Shown here piece after piece: positions 1 through 9,196 of a DNA stretch of 26,998 nucleotides. Location: contig CAZRJW010000014.1 of the NCBI GenBank assembly GCA_964600845.1, positions 1 to 26,998 on the forward strand, written 5' to 3'. The DNA is from JAGOTP01 sp964600845. GTDB taxonomy: Bacteria > Patescibacteriota > Patescibacteriia > 2-12-FULL-60-25. Within the stretch, counting starts at the first letter, position 1. Each line of letters begins with the position of its first letter. A program made the position numbers and the translations under genes. The notes under the pieces were generated by a model. That model saw nothing but the letters and a program-made list of their open reading frames with translations, did no database searches and was not told the DNA's origin.

Positions 1-2401
<2,401 letters not shown>

Positions 2402-2510
2402 TCCGGTTTTTAAACTGGTTGACGAGTTGCAAAAAACAATGCCTTGCACATATAACACACTGATAGCCCTACAATGGTTAAGCTATCGACTTTGTGATTC
2501 AACTTATTGA
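2402..2510 (+). other. 23S-5S intergenic spacer
   Basis: About 109 nt of spacer between the two rRNA genes. I find no tRNA in it. It would be transcribed and processed as part of the rrn operon. Confidence 0.7.
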
Positions 2511-2637
2511 GTCCTGAAGCCGGTGGCTTAAGCAGTGAGGAAACACCCGTTCCCATCCCGAACACGGCAGTTAAGCTCACCAGCAGCGATGGTACTTGGA
2601 CCCAACCCGGTCCTGGGAGAGTAGCCCGTTGCCGGAC
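2511..2637 (+). rRNA. rrf: 5S ribosomal RNA
   Basis: The segment carries the conserved 5S core CCCGTTCCCATCCCGAACACG near 2547, followed by AGTTAAGC and the CAGCGATGGTACT region, then GGGAGAGTAGC near the 3' end. Helix I is formed by GTCC at 2511-2514 and GGAC at 2634-2637. At about 127 nt it is slightly longer than the usual 115-120 nt, and both ends may be off by a few bases. Its last 20 nt (from 2618) lie inside the 58-bp direct repeat that bounds the mobile element, so this gene is the integration target. The gene is left complete by the insertion. Confidence 0.93.
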
Positions 2638-2675
2638 TATCAAAGACACACCTTTAAACGGGTGTGTTTTTGTTT
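2618..2675 (+). repeat. attL: attL: 58-bp direct repeat in 5S 3' end and terminator
   Basis: Bases 2618-2675 are identical to 14388-14445. The repeat begins AGAGTAGCCCGTTGCC, covers the last 20 nt of 5S rRNA and the whole rrn terminator, and ends at the TGTTT run. Flanking bases differ on both sides. The integrase stop codon lies only 21 nt beyond the repeat. This is the usual layout of a tyrosine-recombinase attachment site at the 3' end of a structural RNA gene, but here in 5S rRNA rather than tRNA. Confidence 0.9.
2646..2675 (+). terminator. rrn operon intrinsic terminator
   Basis: Stem ACACACC (2646-2652) pairs with GGTGTGT (2661-2667) around a TTTAAACG loop, followed by TTTTTGTTT. It ends the rRNA operon and lies entirely within the attL repeat. 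The identical hairpin is present in attR. Confidence 0.9.
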
Positions 2676-2696
2676 ATCTGTAGCGATTTTCTTGAT

Positions 2697-3857
2697 TCAA
2701 GCGCTGCCGGTATTTGCTAGGTGCGTTTCCGACAGCGCCATCTCAGCGCCATTTTTTTCTGCTTCCTCTTTTTCGATCTGGCTGAATAGCTCGACCGCGT
2801 CCTTTATCGCGGAAGGTGCCAAGTGGGCGTACTTGCTCGTCATAAGGATGCTTGAGTGACCAAGTAGCTCCTTGACCACGGTGATAGGGATTCCTCTTGT
2901 AACCAGATGAGATGCGGTTGTGTGTCTCAGAACATGCCAAGACGTCTTACGGATACCGACACGGATACAGGCTCGTTTTAGAGCATTCAGTGCGAAATGA
3001 TGAGTCAGTTCGCGGCCGCTCTCCACTTTGAACACGGGCCCAACTCGTTCGGTCTGCTTCTCAAGGAACGCATACAAGTCGCTGGCGATGTTGATGGATC
3101 GCGTTTTGCCGTTCTTCGGTGTGCCGATGGCTCCCATCACTTTGTTCCGACAGACATTGATGACGCGTTTTCGCATATCCACGTCCCTCCAATCGAGTCC
3201 TATAATCTCTCCGAAGCGCATTCCTGTCCGAAGACCCATCAGCGCCATGCCGACGATTAGCGGATCTTCCTTGTCCGTTAGCAGCTTCGCCGATTCGATG
3301 GGGGAGAGAAAGTCTATGCGTCCAACGCCTATAGGGAACTTCTTGATCTTCGGTATCGCAGCCAGCTTGTCCCAATCGACAGCCGTCTGAAGGCATTTTT
3401 GGAGGCAGGCTAGGAAATTGTTGATGGTCTTAGGATTGAGATTCGCCTTTTTCTTGGCAGCTTTGAATTGTTCGATCTGCTGCGCGTTGATTGCGTCGAT
3501 TGGGGTTTTGCCGAACCAGGGGATCAGGTGAACGCGGAGCATCCCCTTCTTTGTGTACTGCTCGGACAGTTTGTTGTTCGTGACCACATAGGAGTCGAAC
3601 CACTCCTGCGCGAAGTCTGCGAATAGGATCTTCTGAGGCGTGTCTTCTTCCTTCAATTTGATCTGCCCGCAAGGGTCTTCTCCGCGCGTCATGCGTTGTC
3701 TCAGGAAGTCTGCGTAGGCTTCCGCGCCACGTTTACTGTTCTCTGGGGAGTGTCTGCGCCGTCTTCCGTGATACTCGCATTTGAAATCAACGCCCCATTT
3801 GCCCTTGAGCTTACCGGTTTTCATATTGGGCGATACGTGGACGAGCTTCGATTGCAT
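2697..3857 (-). CDS. int: Tyrosine site-specific recombinase (integrase)
   Basis: This 386-residue phage-type integrase would insert and excise the element at the 5S rRNA site. The N-terminal part (about 1-60) has the basic small-domain pattern of arm-site-binding integrases (GKWGVDFKCEYHGRRRR). A SAM-like core-binding domain follows at about 78-175, and the catalytic domain at about 185-360 shows R214 (TGMRFGEIIGL), a beta-hairpin Lys region (TPKNGKTR), H308 and R311 (HVLRH), H334 (LLGHSS) and the nucleophile Y343 (SKYAHL). All canonical catalytic residues are present, so the enzyme looks intact. The gene reads toward attL and stops 21 nt from it. Its start overlaps the end of the excisionase-like gene by 47 nt, which suggests translational coupling. 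The left arm-site candidate lies within its 3' coding end. Confidence 0.96.
   Translation of the reverse strand: MQSKLVHVSPNMKTGKLKGKWGVDFKCEYHGRRRRHSPENSKRGAEAYADFLRQRMTRGEDPCGQIKLKEEDTPQKILFADFAQEWFDSYVVTNNKLSEQYTKKGMLRVHLIPWFGKTPIDAINAQQIEQFKAAKKKANLNPKTINNFLACLQKCLQTAVDWDKLAAIPKIKKFPIGVGRIDFLSPIESAKLLTDKEDPLIVGMALMGLRTGMRFGEIIGLDWRDVDMRKRVINVCRNKVMGAIGTPKNGKTRSINIASDLYAFLEKQTERVGPVFKVESGRELTHHFALNALKRACIRVGIRKTSWHVLRHTTASHLVTRGIPITVVKELLGHSSILMTSKYAHLAPSAIKDAVELFSQIEKEEAEKNGAEMALSETHLANTGSA
2733..2752 (+). repeat. Candidate left integrase arm-type site
   Basis: Two AGCGCCA heptamers separated by 4 nt (TCTC) lie 57 nt inside attL, in the integrase 3' coding end. The same arrangement, two AGCGCCA copies with a 4-nt spacer (CTTT) and the same outer bases, occurs at 14246-14265 in the same orientation. 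In the circular form the two would flank the core as P and P' arms. The role is inferred from position and from the arm-binding type of the integrase N-terminus. Confidence 0.6.
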
Positions 3858-4092
3858 GCTCTTCTATGAACGAATCCAGTTCCGCCTTCATGAAGCAGAT
3901 TCGGGAACAGATTTTGTGGAACCGGATGTCTCGCTTCTCCACTAATCGCTTCACGCTCGATCTCGAAATTCGCAATATCGCCGCTACTTCGCTCATCGTA
4001 AGAAGATGCGAAGCAGGGGATGCAAGAAGTGAAGTCATTTGCATTGTCTCGGATTGTCGAGGTACGCCCCGAACCGAAGTGGGTTTTTTCAT
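3811..4092 (-). CDS. Excisionase-like HTH DNA-binding protein
   Basis: A small basic protein (93 residues from the first ATG) contains a MerR/excisionase-type winged helix: LLTMSEVAAILRISRSSVKRLVEKRDIRFHKI, read in pieces, with the helix-turn-helix at about 32-55 and the wing following. This is the common excisionase-family fold of small DNA-binding proteins next to integrases. It probably sets directionality of recombination or represses the operon. The stop overlaps the integrase start, so the two are likely co-transcribed. The start is uncertain: no Shine-Dalgarno precedes the first ATG, but a TATCCT hexamer lies 8 nt upstream, and internal ATGs at residues 17, 19 and 33 are possible. A simple transcriptional regulator is the alternative. 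Confidence 0.82.
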   Translation of the reverse strand: MKKPTSVRGVPRQSETMQMTSLLASPASHLLTMSEVAAILRISRSSVKRLVEKRDIRFHKICSRICFMKAELDSFIEEHAIEARPRIAQYENR

Positions 4093-4139
4093 CGTAATGG
4101 AGGATAGGTTATTTGAATATGGGTCAGGGGATCAATGTG

Positions 4140-4281
4140 TAGTAGGTTGGTGGAAAAGGGCAGCATAACTCTGTTTCTTAACTAACCAACTACTCCACAC
4201 TCTGTTTCATTCAATGGCCCCGATTGTTTTTCGGTTAGTTAGTAGGAGGATGAACATAGTAGGTGATTCTCTTTAACTAAC
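4140..4281. repeat. Iteron-like repeat cluster upstream of xis-int
   Basis: The segment between the excisionase-like gene and the helicase gene holds TAGTAGG three times in direct orientation (4140, 4240, 4257), TAACTAAC twice (4180, 4274) and once inverted as GTTAGTTA (4234). ACTCTGTTT occurs twice as well. It could be the operator/promoter region of xis-int or iterons of a replication origin. The last copy overlaps the helicase stop codon. Confidence 0.5.
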
Positions 4282-5331
4282 TGATTCGCTTTGGATTATT
4301 ACGGCGTCTCGGTTCTTCACATAGATGCGTTTGTTTTTTTGGCGTGATTGCCCGTCCCATTGGAGGTAGTTCGACGCAGCAACTGATCGGAATGCTCCAT
4401 TGATGGCGTTTATCGAATACGTCCCCTTCATATCTGCGTAGAGATGTTTTACAAAATCGCCTCGTGTTAAACCAGGCTCTGGATTCTGGTCGTAGTATGC
4501 ACGTATAGCTTCCTCGATTTCTTGGACGCTTGTCTGGCGGGTATCTGGCTCGGCGACAATGAAGAACTCAGATCCGGGCGTTCTTTCATTGATGTGGGTA
4601 CGAATATCATCTGCGCATCTGCCGATTTTGTTTTTGAAAGGATGAATGATCACCGTTCCCGAATTGCGGTCGTATTTGAAATCCAGAGCGGCAATCAGGG
4701 CTGCTGGGATGGAGGTTGATCCGCGAGAAGCTACGACTGTCGATGCGCCGATAGCTTTATTAAGGTGATGGAGGATGATGACGCTTCTTCCATTTCCCAG
4801 CTCCGACAGCTTTTGCATGATGATTCGCATGTCCTGCGAGCTGTTTTCGTCGGCTTCATGCATGTGGCGGAATGTATCGATGATGACGAGGCCGATATTC
4901 TCCACTTCCACGTATTTGAGCAGTTGAGCATAACGATCACCGGCTTCAGAGGGGATATTTGCAGCTGGGTTGATGACCAATTCTTGTACGGGGTTCCAAA
5001 CGAACACATTGGTTGTCTCAGGGAAGCCGATGCTAGCCATACGATCCTTGGTGACGCCTAGATAGTCATCCGGGCAGATCAGTAATACCTTGGCTTGTTT
5101 GGTTGTGTATCTTCCTAGGAGAGGTGTGCCTTCGGCGACACAGAACGCCAGGTAGTAAGCGAACCAGCTTTTGAAACTGCCTGGATGGCCTTGGAACATC
5201 GTGAGACCGATTTCAGGAATAAGTTGATCGACGATATATTCGACCTTCGGAACATCCATGTTTTTGAGGCTCTGATAGGGGATGATGGGGAGAGTAGGGG
5301 AGGATTGGGGTCCGGCTTCTAGTGTTGGCAT
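4273..5331 (-). CDS. RepA-like hexameric replicative helicase (AAA_25 type)
   Basis: A 352-residue RecA-fold ATPase of the plasmid/phage RepA-DnaB-like family that would unwind element DNA for replication. Visible motifs are Walker A GHPGSFKS (48-55), Walker B LVIIDT with D152, a HHLNK sensor motif at 188-192 and RGSTSIPAALIAAL at 203-216, as in RSF1010-RepA-like helicases. The C-terminal part (about 265-340) looks like a winged helix (TRGDFVKHLYADM, INGAFRSVAASNYL). The ATG lies 2 nt after the stop of the prim-pol gene, so translation is probably coupled and the pair forms a primase-helicase unit. A RadA/KaiC-like ATPase is the alternative, but the neighbour favours replication. Confidence 0.9.
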   Translation of the reverse strand: MPTLEAGPQSSPTLPIIPYQSLKNMDVPKVEYIVDQLIPEIGLTMFQGHPGSFKSWFAYYLAFCVAEGTPLLGRYTTKQAKVLLICPDDYLGVTKDRMASIGFPETTNVFVWNPVQELVINPAANIPSEAGDRYAQLLKYVEVENIGLVIIDTFRHMHEADENSSQDMRIIMQKLSELGNGRSVIILHHLNKAIGASTVVASRGSTSIPAALIAALDFKYDRNSGTVIIHPFKNKIGRCADDIRTHINERTPGSEFFIVAEPDTRQTSVQEIEEAIRAYYDQNPEPGLTRGDFVKHLYADMKGTYSINAINGAFRSVAASNYLQWDGQSRQKNKRIYVKNRDAVIIQSESVS

Positions 5332-5333
5332 GG

Positions 5334-6239
5334 TTATTTGATGGTTAGGATGAGTTGAGCGATTTCTTTGCGGCTAAGGTTGAGCTTTCCGATGTAGTTC
5401 AAATAGTATTCGGCGATGATGATGGGATTACCGCGTCGAGGCTTGCCGGATGCCGAATAGCAGAAGTTGCCTTGGCTTGAGATGTAGCCGGATGTGACAT
5501 GGCCGTTCTCGACGATCTGACGGCTGCCATTGGGATTGGAGGTGAATTCGACCGATATTCCGACTTGTTCCGCGACATGGCGGATGACGAGATCGATGGG
5601 GATATTCTTAGCTCTCTCAATTAGGCCACCATTTGGATAAGTGGAACGGTTCGTATCGGTACGATGGAACCTCTCAGGATGCTCTGTCGGTGAAAGTATC
5701 CGATTCTTTGTCACTACCCATTCAGGACATGGAACGATCAACGCTGGTTTGAATTCGTCAGCCCAGACATACGGTTCTCCAGATGCGTGGATCGAGGGCG
5801 GGGCTACAATGATTCCGCCTTCAGCACGTATGTCGATTCCAGGAAATGGACTGCCTGCACCACTTATGACCAGAGTGTCCTTCGATGGGAGCGAGTAGTA
5901 GTAATGCTCTCCGCCTCCACCTGTTTGGACGGTGAGCGTACTGGGGAGATCGACCATGGAAGCGTCGCCTCCATTTTTCGGATCGATATCTACTACGACG
6001 AGGTCAGAGATGGAGCCTGTGACGATTCCTACGCGAGCATCGGGCCACTCTTTCCACCACTGCTTAAGTGACGCTGGTGTCGCCGTGCGCCGCTGCATGC
6101 TCTTCCAGGGGACGAGTGGTTTTTTCCAACTACCATCTTGTTTTCTGCCGATCGGAACTACGCACCAACCGAGCTCCATATACGACAGCGCTGCTTGAAG
6201 TGATTTCTGAGCACTCATATAACCAAAATGTGGTAACAT
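5334..6239 (-). CDS. Bifunctional primase-polymerase (prim-pol) protein
   Basis: A 301-residue archaeo-eukaryotic primase superfamily protein with an N-terminal prim-pol domain at about 10-170. The motif order is correct: DID at D84 and D86 (VVVDIDPKNG), GGGGEH with H112, and D136 in PGIDIRAEGGIIVAPPS. It would synthesise primers or extend DNA at the element origin. The C-terminal part (about 200-301) is uncharacterised and may be a small helical domain. I chose the ATG at 6239 because AAAGG lies 6 nt upstream; the open frame extends upstream to 6353 but crosses a palindromic region. The helicase is encoded separately downstream, unlike proteins that fuse both activities. Confidence 0.92.
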   Translation of the reverse strand: MLPHFGYMSAQKSLQAALSYMELGWCVVPIGRKQDGSWKKPLVPWKSMQRRTATPASLKQWWKEWPDARVGIVTGSISDLVVVDIDPKNGGDASMVDLPSTLTVQTGGGGEHYYYSLPSKDTLVISGAGSPFPGIDIRAEGGIIVAPPSIHASGEPYVWADEFKPALIVPCPEWVVTKNRILSPTEHPERFHRTDTNRSTYPNGGLIERAKNIPIDLVIRHVAEQVGISVEFTSNPNGSRQIVENGHVTSGYISSQGNFCYSASGKPRRGNPIIIAEYYLNYIGKLNLSRKEIAQLILTIK

Positions 6240-6374
6240 CGACCGCCTTTGTGTGTGCGGTGCGATGCCGATCCGCTTGGCGAATCGAGGATTATGCGAT
6301 TTTGATCGCAACTCGATCGTTACACGGAGGATGCGAGTGAATTCACTCGCCATTCGCTCGCTTCAAAAATTTGC
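6240..6374. promoter_or_regulatory. Palindrome-rich region upstream of prim-pol
   Basis: The leader of the prim-pol/helicase operon holds an 18-bp perfect palindrome GCGAGTGAATTCACTCGC at 6333-6350 and a second inverted repeat TGCGAT-TTTG-ATCGCA at 6295-6310. GCGAATG next to the first palindrome (minus strand, near 6351-6357) resembles one half-site. Such sites fit an operator for a dimeric repressor or an origin of replication. No clear -35/-10 pair was identified. Confidence 0.5.
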
Positions 6375-6407
6375 TAAAACAAAAGAAAAAAGCGCACGGA
6401 GCGCTTT
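6375..6407 (-). terminator. Intrinsic terminator after the 271-residue gene
   Basis: On the minus strand AAAGCGC (6407-6401) pairs with GCGCTTT (6395-6389) around TCCGT, followed by TTTTTCTTTTGTTTT. It lies 11 nt after the stop of the 6419-7234 gene and separates that gene from the prim-pol operon. Confidence 0.85.
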
Positions 6408-6418
6408 ATCTTGCATGT

Positions 6419-7234
6419 CTACCGAGTACAGATACGAACCAATCTTTCGTCGGGATTTTCCTTAACTTGTATGACTACGCCGCTGGAGGATTTTTGGTTC
6501 ACGCCTTGAATGGCGGACCGAAAACTCTTCTTAAGTGCAGCTATCTGTGAAGGGGCTGCGTCCTTGAAATCAACGAGGGCCATTTCTATGAGCGCTTCTT
6601 CATTAATCCATTTCCCCGGTACATATTCAGGATCAAGCGTAGTCCCTCGGTCTTCATTCTCTTGCGAGAAGCGCCGGATTGAAATTGAAGGTTGGTCGTC
6701 TGCATCTGGAAGCGTCTCACCTAGTAAAAGTCGAACAACTCTTGCCTGGATACTGTCTACGCCTCGTATATTTATCGATTTATATCGGAACTGCAGAGTG
6801 ATGCGAGTACTTTGCTTTATGCAGTGTGTAGTTCCATCTTCTGGTCTCTGAGCATTTTGCATGGTGAACGCTTGCAGTTCTTCATGGTGTCGTCGCATCG
6901 ATTCGCTTCTGTATTTGAGTGTCAGCTGGTTGTGTGGATCTGGTAGGCCATCATTCCCAGGACGGAAGGCTTCTTCAAGTCCTGTGATTTCAAGTAATGG
7001 TCGAGAAGGATATACCGGATCCGCATTTGTTGTCAGATGTACCAGCATTTTTTTGAGCACTAACCAGCGCTCCAGCTCTGTGTCTGCGTAAACCGCTGCC
7101 ATAACCGTATGGAAGGTTTCGAGTTCCAATGGAAAAGGATTGCTAATTCCAATTTCTGATACTCTCTTTCGGATGAGAAATTCGCAGAGCTCGAAAAGAG
7201 GTTTTTTCGATTCGTATAAATCAATTCCTGGCAT
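6419..7234 (-). CDS. Hypothetical element protein, 271 residues
   Basis: I do not recognise this protein. It is predicted to be soluble: there is no signal peptide or membrane segment, and acidic and basic residues are well mixed. The N-terminal half is helical and rich in Leu and Glu (KKPLFELCEFLIRKRVSEIG; WLVLKKMLVHLTT). The C-terminal third contains an Ala/Lys-rich helix (SQIAALKKSFRSAIQGV) and ends in a short beta-rich segment. Its position beside prim-pol and helicase hints at a replication or regulatory role, but that is context only. It has its own intrinsic terminator. The ATG at 7234 lacks a Shine-Dalgarno; another ATG in a different frame lies 20 nt upstream and is not used. Confidence 0.72.
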   Translation of the reverse strand: MPGIDLYESKKPLFELCEFLIRKRVSEIGISNPFPLELETFHTVMAAVYADTELERWLVLKKMLVHLTTNADPVYPSRPLLEITGLEEAFRPGNDGLPDPHNQLTLKYRSESMRRHHEELQAFTMQNAQRPEDGTTHCIKQSTRITLQFRYKSINIRGVDSIQARVVRLLLGETLPDADDQPSISIRRFSQENEDRGTTLDPEYVPGKWINEEALIEMALVDFKDAAPSQIAALKKSFRSAIQGVNQKSSSGVVIQVKENPDERLVRICTR

Positions 7235-7294
7235 AAAAGCTTGTAGGTTCCCATCTTAATCCTTATACCTGCACCCCATTCTGCCTCAAAGTTC

Positions 7295-7852
7295 TCATTT
7301 TGGCGAAATCGTGTGAGATTCTGCCGCTTCGTTGAACTTCTGAAGCAGAGCCATCAATCTCGACGCTTGTCTCGTATAGACACCGCGATACGTGATTCGT
7401 TTCACTCGCTGCTGTGCCTGTCGGATGCGGAGATTGTCGCCTAGTAATCGCAGGAGAGAGAGCGAGTGTCGGACCTTCTCATGGCACAGGTCCATACATC
7501 CTCGACAGCGGATCGTAAGCCTCCCATGGTAAAGGATGCGTCTCTTCGCCTTACATCCAGGGCAGATGAGTACCGGACGCTTGCCGAAGGTCGATTGACT
7601 CACTTCGATGCGGATGGACACGAAGTTATATGAACCTATTCGCATGACGTTCAACAATGCTCCCTCGTTTCCGACATCGACGTAGTAACCCAAATAGCAT
7701 GGTTCGGATAGTTGACGCAGTGGAACAGCCCCACGCTTGTAGGTTCCGTTTTCCTTCGCCAATAAATCCCGTCCAAAGTCTGCGAGATGCAGCGCCGGAT
7801 AATCAGTCACGGAAGCTCTTTTTTGTTTCTTCACACGTAATACTTTTTCCAT
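7295..7852 (-). CDS. Zinc-ribbon element protein, 185 residues
   Basis: The protein starts MEKVLRVKKQKR if the ATG at 7852 is used. I chose it over upstream ATGs (7996, 7933) because TATACT lies exactly 6 nt before it, the geometry of a leaderless transcript. Residues 97-124 form a zinc ribbon: CPGC (C97, C100), then RCRGCMDLCHEK (C116, C119, C123, H124). This CPxC...CRxC arrangement followed by a basic helical C-terminus resembles a family of mobile-element proteins with a similar Cys-ribbon that I recall only loosely and cannot name. A DNA-binding or transcription-factor role is plausible. The C-terminus (130-175) is strongly basic (RIRQAQQRVKRITYRG). Confidence 0.75.
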   Translation of the reverse strand: MEKVLRVKKQKRASVTDYPALHLADFGRDLLAKENGTYKRGAVPLRQLSEPCYLGYYVDVGNEGALLNVMRIGSYNFVSIRIEVSQSTFGKRPVLICPGCKAKRRILYHGRLTIRCRGCMDLCHEKVRHSLSLLRLLGDNLRIRQAQQRVKRITYRGVYTRQASRLMALLQKFNEAAESHTISPK

Positions 7853-7858
7853 TCCGTA

Positions 7859-7864
7859 AGTATA
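7859..7864 (-). promoter_or_regulatory. -10 element for the zinc-ribbon gene, leaderless geometry
   Basis: TATACT on the minus strand is followed by 6 nt (TACGGA) and then ATG, so transcription would start at or very near the A of the start codon. No convincing -35 is visible. Confidence 0.6.
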
Positions 7865-8122
7865 GCCTGATTTCTTAGCTTTTGACTCCCATCTTGTCGC
7901 AAAAACGGGCCACTTCCTAACCCCTACATCCATACCTCGGATCTGGGACTCCAAACCGATCAACTCCCCACCCCCCCCTGCCTGCACATTTCGCATGGCT
8001 TGCTTCGTGTTCGTTGAATGATGGCGCGTCGCTTGTTTCTCGCCTCATGGGGTATGCGCTCCCCGCACAGGAAGAAGCTTGTCTCCTTCCGCCTTCATTC
8101 TTCATTACGCGCTTTGATCCTT
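7865..8122. other. Central divergent non-coding segment
   Basis: About 260 nt separate the leftward and rightward gene blocks of the element. A run CCCC-A-CCCCCCCC occurs at 7966-7978, giving a G-rich minus strand that is unusual here. Short open frames cross the segment, but none has a convincing start or protein pattern. It probably holds the promoter of the ArdC operon, which I could not pinpoint. Confidence 0.45.
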
Positions 8123-8455
8123 ATGCAACATGCGAACACGTCTTTGTTGGAGCTTCCTGATTCCGAGTATCGAGGTTCTGAGCGTACGAGAGATTCCGTA
8201 CGCAAGCAGCTCATGGAACGGTTCGGTGCATCTTCAGCTTCCATCTACGATCCCAAGAAGAACGTCCGGACACTAAACTCCTGGCGCAAGCTGGGATACC
8301 GGGTGAAGCGAGGTGAGACCGCCCTCCGTTCCGTCACGATCATTCCTAAGAAGGATGGAGATGGGAATGTCATCGGCACGTATCCCAAAACCATCTGCCT
8401 GTTCTTTCAAAGCCAAGTCGAACGAGTCGGAGGAGCTGGATCATCTAACGCCTGA
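8123..8455 (+). CDS. ArdC-N-like ssDNA-binding/antirestriction protein
   Basis: A 110-residue protein resembles the N-terminal ssDNA-binding domain of ArdC antirestriction proteins. The visible signature is a Trp-containing stretch before a glycine and a basic KRGE turn (TLNSWRKLGYRVKRGETAL), followed by a beta strand with SVTIIPKK and the closing strand CLFFQSQVE. The metallopeptidase domain of full ArdC is absent, so this is a stand-alone N-domain. Family knowledge suggests binding of single-stranded element DNA and protection during establishment or replication. The frame is open to 8018, but the upstream extension looks non-coding, so I prefer ATG 8123; no Shine-Dalgarno is present at either. 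It heads a three-gene operon. Confidence 0.75.
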   Translation: MQHANTSLLELPDSEYRGSERTRDSVRKQLMERFGASSASIYDPKKNVRTLNSWRKLGYRVKRGETALRSVTIIPKKDGDGNVIGTYPKTICLFFQSQVERVGGAGSSNA

Positions 8456-8456
8456 T

Positions 8457-8606
8457 ATGACTCCCATCAAAGAGATCCTGAGAGAACGTCTGAAGAGCCT
8501 GATTGATCCCTGTCGCCATGTTTTCGAGATGCACACGATGATCGACAGCGAACACGACGACCTGATCTACGTGGCTACCTGTGCGTTGTGTGGGCGTGAC
8601 CGTTGA
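8457..8606 (+). CDS. Small Cys-containing protein, 49 residues
   Basis: The ATG follows the stop of the ArdC-like gene by 1 nt, which supports translational coupling. The 49-residue product has a helical N-terminus (IKEILRERLKSLI) and a possible zinc site made of C19 and H21 (CRHVF) with a C-terminal CALC pair. A knuckle of this type is common in small phage and plasmid proteins. The function is unknown. Confidence 0.6.
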   Translation: MTPIKEILRERLKSLIDPCRHVFEMHTMIDSEHDDLIYVATCALCGRDR

Positions 8607-8632
8607 TGTTTCCTACTCACCTGTATTAACTT

Positions 8633-8935
8633 ATGAACCAACCTATCATCGTCGAAGGCGTGGACGGGCAATCCGTGCATCTCGTCGTTACCGTAAAAGC
8701 TTTGAGTGCGGGCGACCTTCCATTGTCCACGAAGCCAGACCCGGTTCCCTCAACCCCAGTCAGGCAAGGGACCACCGCCAAGGAACCAATGACCGATAGC
8801 CAACGTCAGCTCATTCGCAGACTCCTTCCTAAGCGTTTCCGTGATCTCAGCATCCGGAACCTCGAAATGGAGCGTATCAAGTGGTTTGGGAAGGCTGACG
8901 CGAGCAGGTACATCACGGAGTTGCTGCAGGCGTGA
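8633..8935 (+). CDS. Small protein with C-terminal SAP/annealase-associated-like domain
   Basis: A 100-residue protein. Residues 1-30 are beta-like (IIVEGVDGQSVHLVVTVKAL), 31-52 are Pro/Thr-rich and probably disordered. Residues 53-100 (MTDSQRQLIRRLLPKRF ... NLEMERIKWFGKADASRYITELL) match a helical module I know from the C-termini of ssDNA-binding and ArdC-like proteins, in which (T)DxQxxLIxxL is followed by (L)xKxxASxxIxxLL. It may work with the ArdC-like protein two genes upstream. Stop at 8933-8935 is followed directly by a hairpin. The specific function is not known. Confidence 0.68.
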   Translation: MNQPIIVEGVDGQSVHLVVTVKALSAGDLPLSTKPDPVPSTPVRQGTTAKEPMTDSQRQLIRRLLPKRFRDLSIRNLEMERIKWFGKADASRYITELLQA

Positions 8936-8939
8936 AACA

Positions 8940-8999
8940 AGCGGGGGTTGAGGAGTCTTGGTGTCGAGGCCTTCTCCACTCCCGCTATTTTCCCGTTTT
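8940..8999 (+). terminator. Large hairpin, probable terminator of ArdC operon
   Basis: AGCGGG (8940-8945) pairs with CCCGCT (8981-8986), and inside it GAGGAG (8950-8955) pairs with CTTCTC (8971-8976, one G-U). It is followed by ATTTTCCCGTTTT. It begins 4 nt after the stop of the last operon gene. Confidence 0.6.
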
Positions 9000-9054
9000 G
9001 ACTTTTGTAGCCAATTCCACGAGACTTAGGGGGTCGAGATTCAGAGCTAGAGCC

Positions 9055-9081
9055 AGCAGGGCGTTTTTTGCCGTGCTTTTT
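9055..9081 (+). terminator. Second hairpin with T tract
   Basis: AGCAGGGC (9055-9062) pairs with GCCGTGCT (9070-9077) with one G-G mismatch, loop GTTTTTT, followed by TTTTC. It may be a second terminator behind the ArdC operon. Confidence 0.5.
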
Positions 9082-9099
9082 CAGTAGTTGCCGCGGAAT

Positions 9100-9177
9100 A
9101 AACGGCATCACTGATAAAACAAAGCAGCAGCTACATGGCTACTGCTCTGGGTCTCGACATCCTCAGTGATGTCGTTT
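9100..9177. repeat. Nested inverted repeat (15-bp outer stem, inner hairpin)
   Basis: AAACGGCATCACTGA at 9100-9114 pairs with TCAGTGATGTCGTTT at 9163-9177 (14 of 15 Watson-Crick, one G-U). Inside is a second hairpin, AGCAGCAGC (9123-9131) with GCTACTGCT (9138-9146) and a 6-nt loop. It lies between two element genes. It could be a structured RNA, a single-strand origin or another DNA recognition structure; the TTT at its right end would also allow termination. Confidence 0.6.
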
Positions 9178-9196
9178 TGTTTATATAACCGATCCT

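Noticed and set aside
5399..6340. Several plus-strand frames opposite prim-pol
   Set aside because: They have no start signals and the opposite strand encodes a complete prim-pol domain.
8018..8122. Longer start for the ArdC-like gene giving 35 extra residues
   Set aside because: The extra residues look like translated non-coding DNA, and the domain begins after the ATG at 8123.
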